A stretch of 64,000 bases of DNA from Bacillus methanolicus (GCF_028888695.1 NZ_PNFF01000002.1:1-64000); one strand, 5' to 3'; shown: positions 32,222 through 42,518, numbered from the stretch's first letter. Numbers and translations: made by a program. Notes: generated from the letters alone by a model not told the origin.

Positions 32222-32314
32222 TCAAATATGCTGCTTGCGTTTTTCCTGATATTTTTCTCGTAAAGCGCACTTTTTTAATTGTGCTTCTTCAAAATCAGTT
32301 AGTAGCGGATCCAT
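32222..32314 (-). CDS. Possible 30-residue peptide between yusV and yusU
   Basis: A short frame begins with ATG after GAGGACGGGG and encodes a charged peptide starting [12 protein letters not shown] and ending EKRKQHI. It overlaps the 3' end of the ATPase gene by 20 nt and ends 14 nt before yusU. The good ribosome-binding site and tight packing suggest it is translated. I do not recognise the family. Confidence 0.45.
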   Translation of the reverse strand: MDPLLTDFEEAQLKKCALREKYQEKRKQHI

Positions 32315-33128
32315 GTAAAACCCCGTCCTCTTTTAAGATGCATCTTCCTTTTCCATACGGAATGCACAGCGGTGTTCCAAATAACGGATCCATTGTAACC
32401 TCGCAGTCCATGCCAAATACATTTTTGACAAGGCTGCAATTAATAACACTTTCCGGTTTTCCCTGGGCATAAATCTTTTGATCCTTAATGGCGACAATAT
32501 TGTGCGCATAACGGCACGCTAAATTTAAATCATGAAGAACCATTACAATTGTTCGTTTTTCTGTTTCGTTTAATTCAAAAAGCAAATCCAAAATCTCAAT
32601 TTGATGGGCCATATCCAAATAAGTTGTCGGCTCATCCAACAATATAATATCCGTATCCTGAGCAAGAGTCATAGCAATCCAGGCGCGCTGACGCTGTCCG
32701 CCTGATAACGAATCGACAGTCCGGTCTTTTAAATGCTCTAAACCGGTTGCTCTTAACGCATTTCTTACCTTTGTTTCATCTTCGATTGTCCACTGTTTCA
32801 ACCAAGATTGATATGGATACCTGCCTTGTTTCACCAACTGAAGAACTGTGAGGCCTTCAGGTGCTGACGGTGATTGCGGAAGAATTGCCATTCTCTTTGC
32901 TACCTCTTTTGTTGATAATTTCGATATGGCCTCCCCTTCAAGCAAAACGGCGCCTGATTTTGGTTTAAGAAGCCGGGCAATGGAATGCAGCAGTGTCGAT
33001 TTTCCACAGCCGTTCCCTCCGATAAAAACAGTGATCTCACCCTTTGGAATTTTAAGGTCAAGTTCATTTATAATAATGGTTTCTCCGTATGAAAGTGTCA
33101 GCTTATTTGTTACAATCGCTTGCACCAT
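32295..33128 (-). CDS. yusV: Iron-siderophore ABC transporter ATPase (YusV-like)
   Basis: A 277-residue FecE/FhuC-type ATPase with Walker [10 protein letters not shown], signature [13 protein letters not shown] and Walker [13 protein letters not shown]. The start MVQAI follows AAAGGAGCGGG; the open frame extends upstream into the permease gene but without signals. In B. subtilis YusV serves several siderophore importers and is encoded apart from YfiYZ-YfhA; here it is directly downstream of its two permeases. Confidence 0.93.
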   Translation of the reverse strand: MVQAIVTNKLTLSYGETIIINELDLKIPKGEITVFIGGNGCGKSTLLHSIARLLKPKSGAVLLEGEAISKLSTKEVAKRMAILPQSPSAPEGLTVLQLVKQGRYPYQSWLKQWTIEDETKVRNALRATGLEHLKDRTVDSLSGGQRQRAWIAMTLAQDTDIILLDEPTTYLDMAHQIEILDLLFELNETEKRTIVMVLHDLNLACRYAHNIVAIKDQKIYAQGKPESVINCSLVKNVFGMDCEVTMDPLFGTPLCIPYGKGRCILKEDGVLHGSATN

Positions 33129-33162
33129 TAATACCCGCTCCTTTACTATTTTTTCTTCAAAC

Positions 33163-34218
33163 CTAAGAATCCCTTGTCTTAAACAATAAATATATAAAAT
33201 ACGGCGCCCCGATACTCGCTGTGAAGACACCGGCAGGTATTTCAAGTGGTGAAAACCAGTTGCGGCCCACTAAATCTGCAAGCATGACCATAATTCCGCC
33301 TAAAAGTGCCGATACCGGCAACAATGCTCCAAAGGCTGAGCCAACAAGCCTCCTTGCCATATGAGGTGCCATTAAACCGACAAAGCCGATTCCCCCTGCA
33401 AAAGCGACAGAACTGCCAATCAAACCTGTGCTGATCATCAGTAAAGTAAATCGCTGTCTTTGAACATGGCCCCCTAGACCGGTTGCGACATCATCGCCAA
33501 GCTCTTGGATATTAATATGCCTTGCATAAATAAAGGCTATTATGAGAAGAAGGACAGTCCATGGAACGAGAACTCCAACGCTTTTCCAGCTTGATCCGTA
33601 GACGGTTCCTGTAATCCAAATATTAGCCTGGCTCGTCTGGTAAATAGGGCCTAAAATCATCAATAAGGTTGTTAAAGCCTTCATCAGTGTCATGATTCCA
33701 ATTCCAATAAGAACGAGCCTTACAGATGAAACCCCGTTTTTCCATGATAAGAAATAAACGAGAAAAGCAACGACAGCAGCTCCGCAGAATGCGGCTGCCG
33801 GCAGCCAACTAATGCTAACTGTCAAAGCATGGTTTTTATCACTAAAAACAGCTAAAAAACTGACAACTGCAACAGAAGCTCCCCCGGTTATTCCCAGGAT
33901 GTCAGGAGATGCAAGCGGGTTTCGGACCATGCCCTGCAAAATTCCACCTGCGACTGAAAGCCCCATCCCGGCCATTAATGCAACGATGATTCTCGGCAGC
34001 CGGAATGACTGGATCACGAGGCGGTCCATTTCAGATCCTCCTCCGAACAACACTTGCAAAACAGTCAGAGGACTGATCTTCATCTCTCCTGTTCCTATGC
34101 TTAAAACAAAAACGAAAGCTGCCGTAAACAACAATCCGAAGAAAACAATCAGCCCTTTGTTATCGATTAAATATGATATTTTCCCTTTAAATATTCGAAG
34201 TTTTATATATTGTTTCAT
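33163..34218 (-). CDS. Iron-siderophore ABC transporter permease (YfhA-like)
   Basis: A 351-residue FecCD-family permease with about nine membrane segments; conserved [20 protein letters not shown] and [13 protein letters not shown] coupling region. Starts in a 4-nt ATGA overlap with the upstream permease gene, with AAGGGG in front. It forms a heterodimer with that permease. Confidence 0.92.
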   Translation of the reverse strand: MKQYIKLRIFKGKISYLIDNKGLIVFFGLLFTAAFVFVLSIGTGEMKISPLTVLQVLFGGGSEMDRLVIQSFRLPRIIVALMAGMGLSVAGGILQGMVRNPLASPDILGITGGASVAVVSFLAVFSDKNHALTVSISWLPAAAFCGAAVVAFLVYFLSWKNGVSSVRLVLIGIGIMTLMKALTTLLMILGPIYQTSQANIWITGTVYGSSWKSVGVLVPWTVLLLIIAFIYARHINIQELGDDVATGLGGHVQRQRFTLLMISTGLIGSSVAFAGGIGFVGLMAPHMARRLVGSAFGALLPVSALLGGIMVMLADLVGRNWFSPLEIPAGVFTASIGAPYFIYLLFKTRDS

Positions 34219-35219
34219 CGCCCATTGAACCCCTTTCTGGCAATATAAATAAAAAATGGGGTTCCTATAATGGCTGTCATGACACCGACCGGAACTTCCC
34301 GGGGCATCAAAATATATCTGGATGCAATGTCGGCTGCTATCAATAGCACTCCGCCCAGGACTCCTGAAAAAGGGATTACCCAGCGATGGTCAATTCCTAC
34401 GATAAATCGGGTAAGATGCGGAACGATCATTCCTATAAATCCAATAGGTCCTGCAACGGCAACAGCCCCTCCTGAAAGAAGAATGACGATCATCCCAATG
34501 CCTATTTTTAAGAGCACTGTATTTAAACCAAGACCTTTTGCCACATCTTCTCCCATAGATAAAACATTCAATTTTGCTGCTATAAACAGCGAAGCTATCC
34601 AGCCAGCAGCTAAATATGGAAGAATAGCAATTAAATTTTCCATCTTTCTACCGGAAACGGATCCTGCAAGCCAAAATAACACTTGTTCTAAGGCGGCTTC
34701 ATTTAACACGAGAAGACCCTGGGTAAAAGAAGAAAACATTGCCGTCATTGCGGCACCAGCTAGTGTCAGTTTCATCGGAGTTAATCCTTCCCGGCCAATG
34801 GAACCAACCAAATAAACACTTATAGTAGCTAAAGCTGCTCCCAAGAAAGAAAGCCACGTGAAAAAATGAAGATTCCCGATGCTTAACATCGTTACGCCAA
34901 TTACGACCGCAACTCCGGCTCCTGCATTTACACCGAAAATATCCGGCGATGCAAGCGGATTTTTTGTTAACGTTTGCATTAAGACTCCTGAAATGGCTAA
35001 ACTCGCTCCAACGGCAGCCGCAATGAATGCACGAGGAACTCTTGCCGATTGAATGACAAGATGTTCGTTTGATCCATTAAAGTTGGTAAATGCGTCAATA
35101 GCCATTTTCCAAGTTGTATCCGTATACCCGTATACAATGCTCGCACACATTAACAAAAACAGCAAAACAATGGCAATCAAAAACCCCATCCATTTTTGTC
35201 CTGTCTGTTTCAACAACAT
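34215..35219 (-). CDS. Iron-siderophore ABC transporter permease (YfiZ-like)
   Basis: A 334-residue FecCD-family permease with [20 protein letters not shown] and IGFIGMIVPHLTR. The ATG at 35219 follows TTGGAAGG. First gene of the minus-strand iron operon, controlled from the divergent region that holds two Fur boxes. Confidence 0.92.
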   Translation of the reverse strand: MLLKQTGQKWMGFLIAIVLLFLLMCASIVYGYTDTTWKMAIDAFTNFNGSNEHLVIQSARVPRAFIAAAVGASLAISGVLMQTLTKNPLASPDIFGVNAGAGVAVVIGVTMLSIGNLHFFTWLSFLGAALATISVYLVGSIGREGLTPMKLTLAGAAMTAMFSSFTQGLLVLNEAALEQVLFWLAGSVSGRKMENLIAILPYLAAGWIASLFIAAKLNVLSMGEDVAKGLGLNTVLLKIGIGMIVILLSGGAVAVAGPIGFIGMIVPHLTRFIVGIDHRWVIPFSGVLGGVLLIAADIASRYILMPREVPVGVMTAIIGTPFFIYIARKGFNGR

Positions 35220-35308
35220 AGTCAAAACCTTCCAACCTGTTTATTTATCTATAATCCTTTTTTTTCATGTTTCAGTCTATTGTAATCAATTAAATCTGTC
35301 AACGAATT

Positions 35309-35323
35309 TGAAAATCATTATCA
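35309..35323 (-). promoter_or_regulatory. Fur box for the permease operon
   Basis: TGAAAATCATTATCA is a 7-1-7 Fur site with one mismatch to TGATAATNATTATCA. It lies 90 nt before the permease start. Confidence 0.75.
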
Positions 35324-35372
35324 ATTATTTGTTGACATTAGGTTAAGAATCATTTTATGATAAATCTGTAAG

Positions 35373-35387
35373 TGATAATGATTATCA
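35373..35387 (+). promoter_or_regulatory. Perfect Fur box upstream of the siderophore-binding protein
   Basis: TGATAATGATTATCA is a perfect 7-1-7 Fur site, 27 nt before the start codon of the binding-protein gene. With the second box it should shut down both divergent transcripts when iron is sufficient. Confidence 0.9.
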
Positions 35388-35413
35388 TAATTATTTAGGA
35401 GGGATACATAAAG

Positions 35414-36406
35414 ATGAAAAGTTTTAAATCAATATTAGCCATTATCTCATTATTCTTGGTCTTCCTTCTTGCCGCTTGCGGAAATAATACAGAAGATAAG
35501 GCAGCTGAGAAAAAAGGAGACGGCAAGAAAGAAGATACAAGCTATACCATTGAACACGCAATGGGAACAACAAAGATTGATAAAACACCGAAAAGAGTCG
35601 TCGTTCTTACAAACGAAGGCACAGAAGCATTACTGGCTCTAGGAGTAAAACCGATTGGTGCTGTTCAATCTTGGCTAGGAGACCCTTGGTACGATCATAT
35701 TAAAAATGATATGGATGGAGTCGAAGTTGTAGGGGTTGAACATGAAGTAAATTTGGAAAAAATTGCAGCTTTGAAACCTGATTTAATTATTGGAAACAAG
35801 TTGCGTCAAGAAGCTGTATACGATAAATTAAGTGCGATTGCTCCAACTGTTTTTTCAGAAACTCTCAGAGGAGATTGGAAAGAAAACTTTAAATTATATG
35901 CAAAAGCTTTAAACCTTGAAGAAAAAGGCAACGAAGTATTAAGCGAATTTGATGCACACGTGGCAGATGTAAAACAAAAACTAGGTGATAAAGTAAATCA
36001 AGAAGTTTCTGTTGTTCGTTTCATGGCCGGAACTGCTCGTATTTATTACACAGATTCCTTTTCCGGGGTTATTTTTGATCAATTAGGATTTAAACGTGCA
36101 AAACACCAGGAAGAGCTTTTTACTGATGATAATAAGCTTGGAAAACTTGCAATAGAGGTTGGAAAAGAAGCCATTCCTAAAATGGACGGAGACATTCTTT
36201 TCTACTTCACATATGCGCCAAAAGGTGATCAAGAAGCCCTGAATACAGCAAAAGAATGGACGAGTGATCCCCTTTGGAAAAATCTGAATGCCGTTAAGAA
36301 TGGAAATGCCCATGAGGTTAGTGACGCAATTTGGAATACTGCAGGCGGCGTTATAGCAGCTAACATAATGCTGGATGAACTTGAAGAAATTATGCTTAAA
36401 AAATAA
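35414..36406 (+). CDS. Iron-siderophore ABC transporter substrate-binding lipoprotein (YfiY-like)
   Basis: A 330-residue lipoprotein with lipobox LAAC near residue 21, a charged Lys/Glu linker and a type III binding-protein fold: PKRVVVLTNEGTEALLALGV, DLIIGNKLRQEAVYDKL. Closest by look to YfiY, the schizokinen/arthrobactin (hydroxamate) receptor. RBS TTTAGGAGGG. Together with the divergent permeases and ATPase it makes a complete importer. Siderophore identity is inference. Confidence 0.9.
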   Translation: MKSFKSILAIISLFLVFLLAACGNNTEDKAAEKKGDGKKEDTSYTIEHAMGTTKIDKTPKRVVVLTNEGTEALLALGVKPIGAVQSWLGDPWYDHIKNDMDGVEVVGVEHEVNLEKIAALKPDLIIGNKLRQEAVYDKLSAIAPTVFSETLRGDWKENFKLYAKALNLEEKGNEVLSEFDAHVADVKQKLGDKVNQEVSVVRFMAGTARIYYTDSFSGVIFDQLGFKRAKHQEELFTDDNKLGKLAIEVGKEAIPKMDGDILFYFTYAPKGDQEALNTAKEWTSDPLWKNLNAVKNGNAHEVSDAIWNTAGGVIAANIMLDELEEIMLKK

Positions 36407-36446
36407 AAATTGCTCTTGATTAAATTCCCCCTCATTAATAAGTGCA

Positions 36447-36485
36447 AAAAGAATTCGCATAAGCCAATGCGGATTCTTTTTTTTG
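36447..36485 (+). terminator. Terminator after the siderophore receptor gene
   Basis: AAAAGAATTCGCAT / ATGCGGATTCTTTT stem with one mismatch, then TTTT. Confidence 0.85.
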
Positions 36486-36553
36486 TTGATTTATTCATAA
36501 AGATTCCAAAATCGGTAACAATATGTGTAATGCCAAAATGATGGTGATGAAAA

Positions 36554-38047
36554 ATGAAAAAGTTGTTTAAAAGCAATCACAATAAAGAAAACTTTGAAAA
36601 AAATGATGAGCAAAAGGTTCTCATAAAGTCTTACGATTATAAAAAAACTTTTTACTACAATCAAAAAAATAACACTCGCTTTTCTTTGACGTTCATATCT
36701 ACATTAATTGATGAAAACGTTCTTCACCAGTCTGTTCTCCCACATCTGCAGGAGAATGAATTCACAACTCTGGATGATATTAAAAAAATCATTCCAATTA
36801 CAGATATGGAAATATCGGACGATCCGTCAATCATCGAACAAAAGCTTTTTAGCGGTTACGTCATGTTAACGATTGAAACGGAAGAAAAGCGTTTTGCCTT
36901 TATCGCTGCTCAAAAACAAATCGTCCGCAGCATTACACAGCCCGAGGTTGAGTTCAGTGTCATCGGACCGAAAGAAGCATTTGTTGAATCAATTGACCAA
37001 AACCTTAATTTAATTCGCAAAAGAATGCCTGTAAAAGAACTTGTGATTGAGTCTGTTTCCGTTGGCACCATTTCAAAAACGAAAGTCGCCATCCTTTATC
37101 TGGACGGAATTACAGATCCGCAAATCGTAAATACAGTTAGGCAGCGCATTCAGGATATAGAATATGACCAGATTACGGACAGTTCTTATATTGTTCAGCT
37201 TATTGCGGACAACGTACATTCTCCCTTTCCGCAGATGCTTGATACGGAACGGCCGGACCGGATTGCAGCCATTCTGGCCGAAGGGAAAATTGCCGTAGTC
37301 GTAGACGGATCTCCGCATGTATTAATTGCACCAACGACGATTGTTGAATTTTTCAGTGCATTTGAAGATTACAATATACTTTGGCATTCTGCATCTTTTT
37401 TCCGAATGCTGCGCTTGTTTTCAGTTGGCTTCTCAATATTAGTAACACCGATATATGTAGCAGCCTTAACATATCACTATGAATTAATTCCAAAGGATCT
37501 ATTAACTACGTTAATTAGCTCGAGAAGGGTTGTTCCCCTCCCTCCAATTTTAGAAGCACTTTTATTGGAATTAGTCATTGAACTCCTGCGGGAAGCAGGA
37601 GCCCGGCTCCCGACAAAAGTCGGCCAGACTATTGGTATCGTAGGCGGAATCGTAATCGGAACGGCTTCTGTTGAGGCCGGGCTTACAAGTAATATCCTTT
37701 TAATAATGGTAGCCCTTTCTGCCCTTGCTTCTTTCACTACTCCGGTTTACAAAATGGGAAATTCAATCAGACTCTTGCGTTTCCCTTTTATGTTCTTTGC
37801 TCAGCTCTGGGGCCTGGTTGGAATTGTATTTTGTTTTTGTATTTTGTTGACCCATTCAATCAGACTTACTTCTTTAGGACGGCCATTTTTAGAGCCGTTG
37901 TATCCTCCGAGACTGGAGGACTTAAAGGACGCATTAATTCGCCTGCCTTTTGATAAACAGCGTATGCGTCCGGAATATTTAAGAACCGAGCAGCCTGTCC
38001 GCTTCGGAAAAAAAGCAAAAACAGTAAAAAAAGATATTGACGAATAA
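36554..38047 (+). CDS. GerA-family germinant receptor, A subunit
   Basis: A 497-residue spore germination protein of the GerKA/GerAA type. The N-terminal half is cytoplasmic (up to about residue 240); the C-terminal half has about five membrane segments, with PLPPILEALLLELVIELLREAG at about residues 330-350. Basic C-terminal tail. It sits in the spore inner membrane and senses nutrients with the B and C subunits encoded next. RBS GGTGATG is modest. Confidence 0.92.
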   Translation: MKKLFKSNHNKENFEKNDEQKVLIKSYDYKKTFYYNQKNNTRFSLTFISTLIDENVLHQSVLPHLQENEFTTLDDIKKIIPITDMEISDDPSIIEQKLFSGYVMLTIETEEKRFAFIAAQKQIVRSITQPEVEFSVIGPKEAFVESIDQNLNLIRKRMPVKELVIESVSVGTISKTKVAILYLDGITDPQIVNTVRQRIQDIEYDQITDSSYIVQLIADNVHSPFPQMLDTERPDRIAAILAEGKIAVVVDGSPHVLIAPTTIVEFFSAFEDYNILWHSASFFRMLRLFSVGFSILVTPIYVAALTYHYELIPKDLLTTLISSRRVVPLPPILEALLLELVIELLREAGARLPTKVGQTIGIVGGIVIGTASVEAGLTSNILLIMVALSALASFTTPVYKMGNSIRLLRFPFMFFAQLWGLVGIVFCFCILLTHSIRLTSLGRPFLEPLYPPRLEDLKDALIRLPFDKQRMRPEYLRTEQPVRFGKKAKTVKKDIDE

Positions 38048-38066
38048 TGACTGGAGGTGAACCGCC

Positions 38067-39158
38067 ATACAGCAGCCATCCATTCCTGAACGGCTTCAAA
38101 TTTCCCCTTTTCTCGTTTTTTATGTGATTATAGCGATGCAATTCGGGATTGGTATATTAGGATATCAGCAATTCATTGCCGAAGGGGCAGGCTATGATGC
38201 CTGGATTTCCGTGTTAATTGCCGGTCTCAGCCTTCATGTGATTCTTTGGATGATATACAAAATTTGCGAGTCTGTGAACGGGGATATCGTTTCTGCCCAT
38301 ATATTTGTTTTTGGCAATATCCTTGGGAAAGCAATCAGTTCCTTGATTATTTTCTATTATTCTGCTTATGCCATTTCTGTAGTAAGGTCATATACTGAAA
38401 TTATTCAAGTATGGATATTCCATGAATTAAGTGTGTTTTGGTTCTCTTTAGCCATAATTCTCCTTGTAATTTATATTATATTTGGCGGTTTCCGAACGAT
38501 TGTCGGCATAGCTTTTTTCAGCATTGTTATACCTTCCTATCTAATCTTTATATTTGCATTCGCTTTTAAATATACCAATTTCAATAATCTACTTCCCATT
38601 TTTGACCATTCGCAAAAAGAGTTTGCTATTAGTGCAAAAAATATGTCATTAAGCTATTTAGGATTTGAAATCATTCTACTCTGTTACCCTTTCATTAAAG
38701 AACCGGAAAAATCAAAAAAGTGGGCACATCTTGGTGTATTGTTTACCACTTTGTTTTATACCGGTTTGGCTGTTCTTACATTCGCCTTTTTTTCCGAAGA
38801 AATGCTTAAAAGGACCATTTGGCCATCTTTACAAATGTGGAGAATTGTAGAATTGCCATTTGTTGAAAGAGTGGAATATGTAGGGATTGCGAGCTGGCTT
38901 TTGATTATTCTTCCTAACATTAGTTTGTCGATTTGGATTGCAAGCAGGTTAATAAAACGAATAGTCAATCTCAAACAAAAGATCAGCGTGCTTCTTATCG
39001 CAATCCTTTGTTTAATTATTTCCGTTTCTTTTCAGACAAGAGAAGAAATAAAGTTACTTGATGAATATATCGCCAAAGCAGGCTTTTGGTTTGTATATGT
39101 ATATATTCCCCTTCTGTTTACGGCCGTCTTAATTGCAAAGAAGGTGAAAGGCAAATGA
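38067..39158 (+). CDS. GerB-family germinant receptor, B subunit, apparent ATA start
   Basis: A 363-residue amino-acid-permease-like membrane protein (about ten segments) of the GerKB/GerAB family. The frame holds the conserved family N-terminus IPERLQISPFLVFYVIIAMQ only if it begins at the ATA at 38067, which sits 6 nt after the strong site GGAGGTGA. No ATG, GTG or TTG lies between that site and a GTG at 38124, which is inside the first membrane helix. Either ATA is used as start, or the start is mutated and little protein is made. Stop overlaps the C-subunit start as ATGA. Confidence 0.85.
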   Translation: MQQPSIPERLQISPFLVFYVIIAMQFGIGILGYQQFIAEGAGYDAWISVLIAGLSLHVILWMIYKICESVNGDIVSAHIFVFGNILGKAISSLIIFYYSAYAISVVRSYTEIIQVWIFHELSVFWFSLAIILLVIYIIFGGFRTIVGIAFFSIVIPSYLIFIFAFAFKYTNFNNLLPIFDHSQKEFAISAKNMSLSYLGFEIILLCYPFIKEPEKSKKWAHLGVLFTTLFYTGLAVLTFAFFSEEMLKRTIWPSLQMWRIVELPFVERVEYVGIASWLLIILPNISLSIWIASRLIKRIVNLKQKISVLLIAILCLIISVSFQTREEIKLLDEYIAKAGFWFVYVYIPLLFTAVLIAKKVKGK

Positions 39159-40222
39159 GAATAAAGAACATTTCATGTTTTATACTTTGTTTTCTTTTTT
39201 TATCAGGCTGTGTAAATACAGAAATCGTTGATGATGTCAGTTTTAAACTTGCAAGTGGCTATGATTATGTAAATGAGAAGGAAATGCGCGGGACATTTTT
39301 AGTGCCTGAATTCTTGCCTGATAAGACTATTAAAAATGTTACATATTCTGCAGTTTCATCTGGACCATTTGAAATTACTAAAGAGATACAGAGGCAAGTT
39401 TCAGACCCGATTGTCCGTGGGAGCCTTGAAGGGATCCTTTTTGGGAATGAGCTCGCCAAAAAAGGGATTAAAGATCTCCTCGATTCTTTTGAAAGAGATG
39501 CAAGTATTGGGGGAACACTTCATTTAGGGATAACGGAAGGGGACGCTAAAGATGTTCTTGAAGGGGAATTCGGTACAAGAGGAAACGCGGTTTACCTGGA
39601 TCGCATGTTTAAACACAATATGGATCACCAAGATCTGCCTGAATCCAATTTAAAGATTTTCTTATCGGATTATTATCAAAAAGGCAAAGACGGTTACCTG
39701 CCTCTATTAAAAAAAATTAATAAAAAAAGGGTCAAAATTAACGGGCTCTGCTTATTCAAAGAGGACAAAGTAGTCGATGAGCTTTCCGTTGATAAATTAT
39801 TTTTCTTTAAATTGATGACCGATCAATATGCTGAAGGTACCTATAAAGTTGAAATCAACGGCAAAAAAGCTTCGATTGAAAGTATTTCATCAAAGTATAA
39901 GATGAAATTTGCTGGAAGAAATCCATATAAAATAAAACTAAACATAAAATTAAAAGGTGAAATAACAGATTATACTGGTAAAAATTTAACCATGAAAATA
40001 AAAGATAACATTGAAAAAACAATGGAAAAAGACATAAACGAACAATGCTCAAAGTTAATATCCAGGTTTCAAGAAAAAAGCATTGACCCTCTCGGATTTG
40101 GAGCATTTGTCAAAAGCAGGACAAGAAACTTTGATTTTGCAAAATGGGAAGATGAATACCAAAATCTTACAGTCGATGTAAATTCAGAAATTAATTTGAT
40201 CGAAGAAGGAGTTATTGAATAA
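39155..40222 (+). CDS. Ger(x)C family germinant receptor lipoprotein, C subunit
   Basis: A 355-residue lipoprotein with lipobox LSGC near residue 18. The C-terminal half carries the Ger(x)C domain (KIKDNIEKTMEKDINEQC, SIDPLGFGAFV). The ATG at 39155 overlaps the B-gene stop and has AAGGTGAAAGG upstream; an open frame reaching further upstream is inside the B gene. It completes the A-B-C receptor. Confidence 0.9.
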   Translation: MRIKNISCFILCFLFLSGCVNTEIVDDVSFKLASGYDYVNEKEMRGTFLVPEFLPDKTIKNVTYSAVSSGPFEITKEIQRQVSDPIVRGSLEGILFGNELAKKGIKDLLDSFERDASIGGTLHLGITEGDAKDVLEGEFGTRGNAVYLDRMFKHNMDHQDLPESNLKIFLSDYYQKGKDGYLPLLKKINKKRVKINGLCLFKEDKVVDELSVDKLFFFKLMTDQYAEGTYKVEINGKKASIESISSKYKMKFAGRNPYKIKLNIKLKGEITDYTGKNLTMKIKDNIEKTMEKDINEQCSKLISRFQEKSIDPLGFGAFVKSRTRNFDFAKWEDEYQNLTVDVNSEINLIEEGVIE

Positions 40223-40225
40223 GTG

Positions 40226-40254
40226 CAGCGAAGGGGGCCCCTTCGCTCTTTTTA
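40226..40254 (+). terminator. Terminator between the ger operon and the convergent rodA-like gene
   Basis: A perfect palindrome AGCGAAGGGG / CCCCTTCGCT with almost no loop followed by CTTTTTATG, directly after the C-subunit stop. The convergent gene ends at 40252. Confidence 0.85.
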
Positions 40255-41424
40255 TGTTGTCGTTGAAAACATGTACTTTTTATTGTGATAACGGATTGAA
40301 AATATTAAGCCGATCGCTAGCATGTTACCCATTAATGAGCTTCCTCCGTAACTGATAAACGGCAGAGGAATACCGGTAATCGGCAAAAGTCCGATTGTCA
40401 TCCCAATGTTTTGGAAGACGTGAAACGTGATCATGCTAATAACTCCTACACACACATATGTGTAAAAGTTGTTTTTCGTTTCCATTCCAATTTTCGTTAT
40501 TTGATAGATTAACAAGAAAAACAAGCTGACAAGTATACTGGCTCCGATAAATCCAAACTCTTCCCCGATAATACTGAAAATAAAGTCTGTATGGCTTTCA
40601 GGCAAATATACTTCCCGTGTTCCAAATCCTTTGCCTGTCGTCTGTCCCGAGCCTATTGCTAATAAAGACTTCGTTAATTGATAGCCGGCTGAGCTTTGAT
40701 AATTGTATGGATCGATCCAGGAATAAATGCGGCCGAACTGGTACTCTTTTACCCCGAGATATTTTTCAAGAATTTCCGGTTTCCAGAGTACAAAGTAAAA
40801 AATGATCCCAATAATCGACACAATCGTCCCAAAAATAGGCACTAAGATTTTCCACGAAATGCCGGAAATAAAGATCATTCCAAGCATAATGGCGATAAAG
40901 ACGAGCGACGTTCCAAGATCGGGCTGCTGCATAACAAGCAAAAGAGGAACCATTGTTACGATTCCGATTTTAATAAGAAGCATAAAATCGGTCTGGGTTG
41001 TTTTTAAACGATATTTCTGATGATGTTCCTCAATCACTCTTGCCAGTGCCAATATAATAAATACTTTTACAAATTCCGATGGCTGGATAGAACCGATTCC
41101 CGGAAGTTTATACCAGCTTTTCGCTCCGTTGATAACCGGGGCAATGCTGCTTGGGGCAACAATCAGAAATCCAAGCAGCAACAGACCGAATCCGTAGGCG
41201 TACCAAGAAATTTTTTTCAGCTGGTCAGAGTCTAATGAAATGACAGATGCAATAATTCCGCAGCCAACTATGTACCATAAAATTTGCTTCAGCAAAAAAT
41301 TTTCGCCATATTGGCCTGTTGTTTGTGCGCTGTAGATCGCCACACAACTGGATAGAAATAATAGAAATAATATAGATACAAGACCATAATCAAGTCTGGA
41401 ATTTGAATGTTGTTTTGAAGTCAT
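40252..41424 (-). CDS. RodA/FtsW/SpoVE family SEDS peptidoglycan polymerase
   Basis: A 390-residue protein with about ten membrane segments. SEDS signatures: AKSWYKLPGIGSIQPSEFVK with the SxQPSE motif, QQPDLGTSLVF, LPESHTDFIFSIIGEEFG and the PLPFISYGGSS end. It polymerises glycan strands with a partner class B PBP. RodA-like by length and by GSIQPSE. The second ATG is chosen, 7 nt after AAAGGAG. No partner PBP is seen nearby. Confidence 0.88.
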   Translation of the reverse strand: MTSKQHSNSRLDYGLVSILFLLFLSSCVAIYSAQTTGQYGENFLLKQILWYIVGCGIIASVISLDSDQLKKISWYAYGFGLLLLGFLIVAPSSIAPVINGAKSWYKLPGIGSIQPSEFVKVFIILALARVIEEHHQKYRLKTTQTDFMLLIKIGIVTMVPLLLVMQQPDLGTSLVFIAIMLGMIFISGISWKILVPIFGTIVSIIGIIFYFVLWKPEILEKYLGVKEYQFGRIYSWIDPYNYQSSAGYQLTKSLLAIGSGQTTGKGFGTREVYLPESHTDFIFSIIGEEFGFIGASILVSLFFLLIYQITKIGMETKNNFYTYVCVGVISMITFHVFQNIGMTIGLLPITGIPLPFISYGGSSLMGNMLAIGLIFSIRYHNKKYMFSTTT

Positions 41425-41681
41425 GCTCATTCTCCTTTAAAAGGAAATTCCCATAGAAACGCATGCCAAAACACCCTTAAACTTTGGCAGCCTTCGCAGC
41501 TCACACATATGGGCCTCAATACTTCATTATATTTTTAATATCTTCAAATCACAACTTTTTAATATGAAATGGATATTTTTTCAAGATAAAAAAGAAAGTT
41601 CGATAGTCTGGCCGAATATCTTCCTTCACTGTCATCGTTACTTTTAGTAAAATTGATAATAATTGAAAAGGAGGGAATTTT

Positions 41682-42512
41682 ATGGGCAAAACATTGCAAG
41701 GTACAACCATCTTACATAACGGTGTGAAGATGCCTTATTTTGGCTTAGGTGTTTATAAAGTTGAAAATGGGGATCAAGTAGTAAATACAGTAAAAACTGC
41801 CCTTGATTTAGGGTATCGCTTAATTGATACGGCTTCACTATATAAAAATGAAGAAGGTGTAGGGCAAGCGATTAAAGAAAGCGGCATACCGAGAGAAGAA
41901 ATATTTGTGACGACTAAAGTGTGGAACGATGACCAAGGTTATAATTCTACTTTGAGTGCTTTTGAAGAAAGTAGAAAAAAGCTTGATTTGGAATATATCG
42001 ATTTATATTTAATTCATTGGGCAGTAAAAGAAAAATATTTAGATACGTGGAAAGCATTGGTTCAATTGTATAAAGAGGGAAGAGTGCGGGCGATTGGTGT
42101 AAGCAATTTTCAAATTCATCATTTACAAGATATTATGGATCATTTTGATGAAATACCTGCCGTTAATCAAGTAGAACTCCATCCATTATTATCGCAAGAA
42201 GAATTGCGTTCTTTTTGCAATCAGCATCAAATTAAAGTAGAAGCATGGTCACCGCTTGCCAGAGGAAATATTTTTGATCACCCAACATTAAATGAGCTTG
42301 GCGAAAAGTACGGAAAATCGCCTGCTCAAATTATTTTACGTTGGCATATACAAAACGATGTGATCGTCATTCCAAAATCTGTTCATCCTGAAAGAATAAA
42401 AGAAAATGCCGATATATTTGATTTTGAATTAAGCAGTGAAGATATGGCAGCAATCAATGCAATAAACGAAAATAAACGGTTTGGAAAAGATCCGGATAAT
42501 TTTCATTTTTAA
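41682..42512 (+). CDS. Aldo/keto reductase (YtbE/YvgN type)
   Basis: A 276-residue AKR5-type NADPH-dependent reductase. The tetrad is visible: Asp and Tyr in [11 protein letters not shown], Lys in TTKVW, His in LIHWA. NADP-binding [13 protein letters not shown] near the end. RBS AAGGAGGG. Likely general carbonyl/methylglyoxal detoxification. Followed by its own terminator. Confidence 0.93.
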   Translation: MGKTLQGTTILHNGVKMPYFGLGVYKVENGDQVVNTVKTALDLGYRLIDTASLYKNEEGVGQAIKESGIPREEIFVTTKVWNDDQGYNSTLSAFEESRKKLDLEYIDLYLIHWAVKEKYLDTWKALVQLYKEGRVRAIGVSNFQIHHLQDIMDHFDEIPAVNQVELHPLLSQEELRSFCNQHQIKVEAWSPLARGNIFDHPTLNELGEKYGKSPAQIILRWHIQNDVIVIPKSVHPERIKENADIFDFELSSEDMAAINAINENKRFGKDPDNFHF

Positions 42513-42518
42513 AACGTG

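Noticed and set aside
34270-34815. 181-codon plus-strand frame
   Set aside because: Antisense to a FecCD permease gene; Pro/Ile/Ser-rich shadow of membrane helices.
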